Virus record (IMG/VR): IMGVR_UViG_3300009119_000002
Location: 1 to 39,304 of that record
Direction: 5' to 3' (one strand)
Source of the DNA: a virus
DNA length: 39,304 bases
Shown here: in pieces, positions 36,796 through 39,304 of the stretch
Numbering within the stretch: the stretch's first letter is position 1
Layout: every line of letters starts with the position of its first letter
Position numbers and translations under genes: made by a program
Notes under the pieces: generated by a model
Seen by the model: only the letters and a program-made list of their open reading frames with translations
Told to the model about the DNA's origin: nothing
The model's database searches: none

Positions 36796-39201
36796 ATGTC
36801 AAACTCATTCAATAATATACCGGAATACGTTAGAATTCTTCCTAAATGGGTCGTGTGGCGATATGAACAAAAGGTTGGTAAAGCCAAACCCGATAAAATT
36901 CCATACAACGCCAGAACTTTAGGTCGAGCGATGCCTAATATCCCTTCGACATGGCACACACTGGATGAAGCCATACACGCTTTTACATCGAACCTAGATA
37001 GATTTAATGGAATAGGTTTTATGCAAAGTGATGATGATAACATAACGATAATCGATATAGACGTAGGAAAGGATGACTTTGGTGCATCGTTGCCGCTAAA
37101 TCCTTTGCAAATAGCAGTATTGGCAAACTTACCTCATTGTTATGTTGAACGGTCGCCTTCCGGTAGAGGTTATCATATTGTCGCAGGTGGTAAAGTTCCG
37201 AGATCAAAACGATGCACAAAAAATCATATAGAGATGTATCGTAACAGCCGCTTCATGACATTCACCGGCAGCGTTTTTCAAGCAGGATGCGGATACCTTA
37301 ATGATGATACTTCAACGCTTGTATCGCTATGGACCCACATTGGAGGTAAAGACCTTGGAACCTATAACGACACATTCGCAGATGATCGAATAGAGACTTT
37401 AACGGATTCAGAAATATGGGACATCATGCGGGCTGATGTTAGATGGCCTCATTTTTCAAAGCTGGCCAATTCAGAAGGTGAAGAGCTTGAAAGATTTAAT
37501 GCACAATTCAACGAAGGCGATGAACGCAGGATAGACATAAGCGGCTTAGATCAAGGTTTAGTGAACGAACTTCACAAACTGTCTCGAAATTATGATCAAA
37601 CCGAACGCATGTGGTTATCAACCCGTTTGGGGAACAGAGCAAAGACGCATAATCGTGAAGATTATCGACGCATGACAATAGCTACGGCTCACGATGAAGA
37701 TAAGCAGCGTGATGCAGAAGCCGCCCGTATGGAATTGAACAAGGCCAATATGATGCAACTGGTGTCGGCTGAGCAAGAAGTTAATCAACCTGTTAGACAA
37801 TCACAAGCGCAAACATCTGTAGAAATAGCCTTCGATTCCGAAGGACACCCCGTCATACCTGGATACATGGGGAGATTGATTCGGTTCGGTCTTGAAACGT
37901 CGGTAAAACCTATCTATGAGGTTGCTTTATGCGGGGCCCGCGGAACCATGTCGGGTATATGTGGAAGGTCTTGGAACACACCATCTAGATCAGGAATCAA
38001 TGAATATACAGTTCTGCTCGCAAAAACCGGCATCGGCAAAGATGGAATGTCTTCAATGATCACCAGATTATTAGGCGAGTGTGCTAAAACCGATCAAAGA
38101 ATAAATAATTTTATAGGGCCCAGCGGAATATCAAGCCTACAATCTCTAAGAGGTGATTTGGGTGAATGGCCTTCTTTTGTCTCAATTTTGGGGGAAGTCG
38201 GTTTTATGTTTCAAGCAATGGTCAAAGCTCCCCAGACATCGCCTGAATTTGGAAAGATGAAATTTATAACAGACATATGGGGTAAAAGTGGAGACAACTC
38301 TATAGGGGGCTCATCAAAAGCGGATAGAGACAAGAAAATAGCTGCTACGTTTTCACCTGCATTTTCATTTGTTGGTGATTCTACACCAGATGCTTTTTTC
38401 AAAGCTGTGACACCGGAACACATAAAAACCGGTGTTTATCCAAGGTTAGCTTTAGTGTCATACGATGGTGACAGACCGTATAGTAATTACAACACTAAAA
38501 AAACGTCAGATTATCCGGATTTGATTCAAGAAACTAAAGAACTGGCTTTACACGCAATCTACATAAAAGATAGCGGTTTAGGGGCATGTATACCCGAATT
38601 TGGATACGGGGCCGAAGAATATTATGTTAATTTAGATAGACGTATGGACGATGAAATAAATAAAGAAAAGGTTGATTACATAAGAGAACTTAAAAGTAGA
38701 TATGTTCTGAAGGTATTGAGGTTTGCTTGTTTAATTTCAATTGGTGTGAATGCATACAAACCTGTTCTGGAAATATCCCACATTAAGATTGCTGAATGGT
38801 GGGAATCAAAATCATTGGAATTGTTCTTATCCAGAATAGAATCTGGAAATGTCGGGGAGATGATGAACACATCAACAAATCATCAACTAGAAGCGATCAA
38901 AGGTTATATTCGCAGATACTTTGAAAAGGATATTGTTAAGCACAAATTTGCTAGACGTTGGAAGGAATTGGATTGTGTACCTAAATTGTTATTTACAAAA
39001 GTTAATCCGGAAGCTAATGAAGCTTTCTCAACTCAAAAACCTAGCCCGCGTTTCGCCATTGAACAGACTATAAAAACCATGCAAGAAGCCGGGATGATAT
39101 CTACATTTTTTAAGTTCGGCGATTTGGAAGGTTTAACCGACCCTGAAGAAAAATCATGCGGGGTTACTGTTTTCAGAATACTTAAAGAGTTTCACAGTTA
39201 A
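36796..39201 (+). CDS. Primase-polymerase/helicase fusion (PrimPol plus ATPase)
   Basis: 801 residues. N-terminal archaeo-eukaryotic primase fold: ITIIDIDVGKDD (metal-binding D-x-D, about 83-94), YVERSPSGRGYHI (about 116-128), IEMYRNSRFMTFTGSVF (third motif, about 147-163). A linker follows, then an ATPase: Walker A LLAKTGIGKDGMSS (about 408-421) and FVSILGEVGFMF as Walker B candidate (about 458). This is the DUF3987/NrS-1-type arrangement of phage and plasmid primase-helicases. It would start replication, probably at the repeat-rich ends close by. Confidence 0.88.
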   Translation: MSNSFNNIPEYVRILPKWVVWRYEQKVGKAKPDKIPYNARTLGRAMPNIPSTWHTLDEAIHAFTSNLDRFNGIGFMQSDDDNITIIDIDVGKDDFGASLPLNPLQIAVLANLPHCYVERSPSGRGYHIVAGGKVPRSKRCTKNHIEMYRNSRFMTFTGSVFQAGCGYLNDDTSTLVSLWTHIGGKDLGTYNDTFADDRIETLTDSEIWDIMRADVRWPHFSKLANSEGEELERFNAQFNEGDERRIDISGLDQGLVNELHKLSRNYDQTERMWLSTRLGNRAKTHNREDYRRMTIATAHDEDKQRDAEAARMELNKANMMQLVSAEQEVNQPVRQSQAQTSVEIAFDSEGHPVIPGYMGRLIRFGLETSVKPIYEVALCGARGTMSGICGRSWNTPSRSGINEYTVLLAKTGIGKDGMSSMITRLLGECAKTDQRINNFIGPSGISSLQSLRGDLGEWPSFVSILGEVGFMFQAMVKAPQTSPEFGKMKFITDIWGKSGDNSIGGSSKADRDKKIAATFSPAFSFVGDSTPDAFFKAVTPEHIKTGVYPRLALVSYDGDRPYSNYNTKKTSDYPDLIQETKELALHAIYIKDSGLGACIPEFGYGAEEYYVNLDRRMDDEINKEKVDYIRELKSRYVLKVLRFACLISIGVNAYKPVLEISHIKIAEWWESKSLELFLSRIESGNVGEMMNTSTNHQLEAIKGYIRRYFEKDIVKHKFARRWKELDCVPKLLFTKVNPEANEAFSTQKPSPRFAIEQTIKTMQEAGMISTFFKFGDLEGLTDPEEKSCGVTVFRILKEFHS

Positions 39202-39304
39202 TTATCGTAAAAATCGAGTCTACGTGCTAAAAATAATGCTAAGCTGGAGCCCTTACCAGCCGGGGCTTCTACGAAATCTACGATTCTAGGGGGGGGTATA
39301 TACG
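39202..39304. repeat. Right-end inverted copies of the left-end repeat
   Basis: About 100 bases without a gene. TCTACG occurs at 39219, 39268 and 39277, with TCTAGG at 39285: the reverse complement of the left-end CGTAGA/CCTAGA words and again mostly 9 bp apart. Between them an AGCCC/GGGCT stem (39248-39267) is possible. The window ends in a G-run and TATATACG. If the ends are joined, the two arrays face each other. Confidence 0.6.

Overview
The window reads as a complete or nearly complete genome of a short-tailed (podovirus-type) phage of about 39 kb. The head and packaging genes follow the order and sizes of the P22 module: TerS, TerL, P22-like portal, scaffold, coat with an inserted domain, gp4-like and gp10-like tail-machine proteins, then large glycine/alanine-rich ejection proteins. 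Signal peptides, a LydA-like holin and a TraR/DksA zinc finger point to a Gram-negative, probably proteobacterial host. I see no integrase, no lysogeny repressor of normal size, no tRNA and no recognisable endolysin, so the lifestyle is open.

Layout. Positions 1-130: a 9-bp repeat array beside a very A+T-rich stretch, mirrored at the right end by inverted copies of the same word (origin-like). Positions 149-6784: rightward accessory block of some 25 small, overlapping genes (Cys-rich zinc-binding-type proteins, ParB-like, TraR-like, membrane and exported peptides, VRR-NUC nuclease), served by a family of near-identical promoters. Positions 6863-8898: a regulatory/hypothetical gene, holin, TerS and four tiny genes. 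Positions 8895-26584: rightward late block. It ends in a terminator (26643-26663) where the leftward block begins. Positions 26666-36099 are leftward replication/recombination genes: Rha/KilAC antirepressor-like protein, family B DNA polymerase, possible sliding clamp, DEAH-type helicase, PD-(D/E)XK nuclease, DUF669/SSB-like protein and Sak4-like ATPase. Positions 36133-36221 are a near-perfect 88-bp dyad that carries two divergent promoters. Rightward from it lie a Cro-like protein, a small gene and a PrimPol-helicase fusion.

Two features stand out. First, the terminase ATPase motif (Walker A) is interrupted by an intein whose linker carries an HNH homing endonuclease gene on the opposite strand: the same DNA is an open frame for the intein one way and a complete HTH-HNH protein with its own ribosome binding site the other way. 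Second, the 8-mer ATGTGGGC (extended consensus roughly [A/C]ATGTGGGCT[T/A]A) occurs 23 times exactly, against about one expected by chance, scattered over 35 kb, mostly co-directional with transcription, and at one place straddling a promoter as an inverted pair. It behaves like a phage-wide protein binding site, comparable in concept to mycobacteriophage stoperators.

How it fits together: the central dyad drives the PrimPol arm rightward and the PolB/recombination arm leftward; the left-end promoters drive small host-takeover genes; late genes follow and converge on the terminator. All functional statements are from reading motifs by eye; no searches were run.
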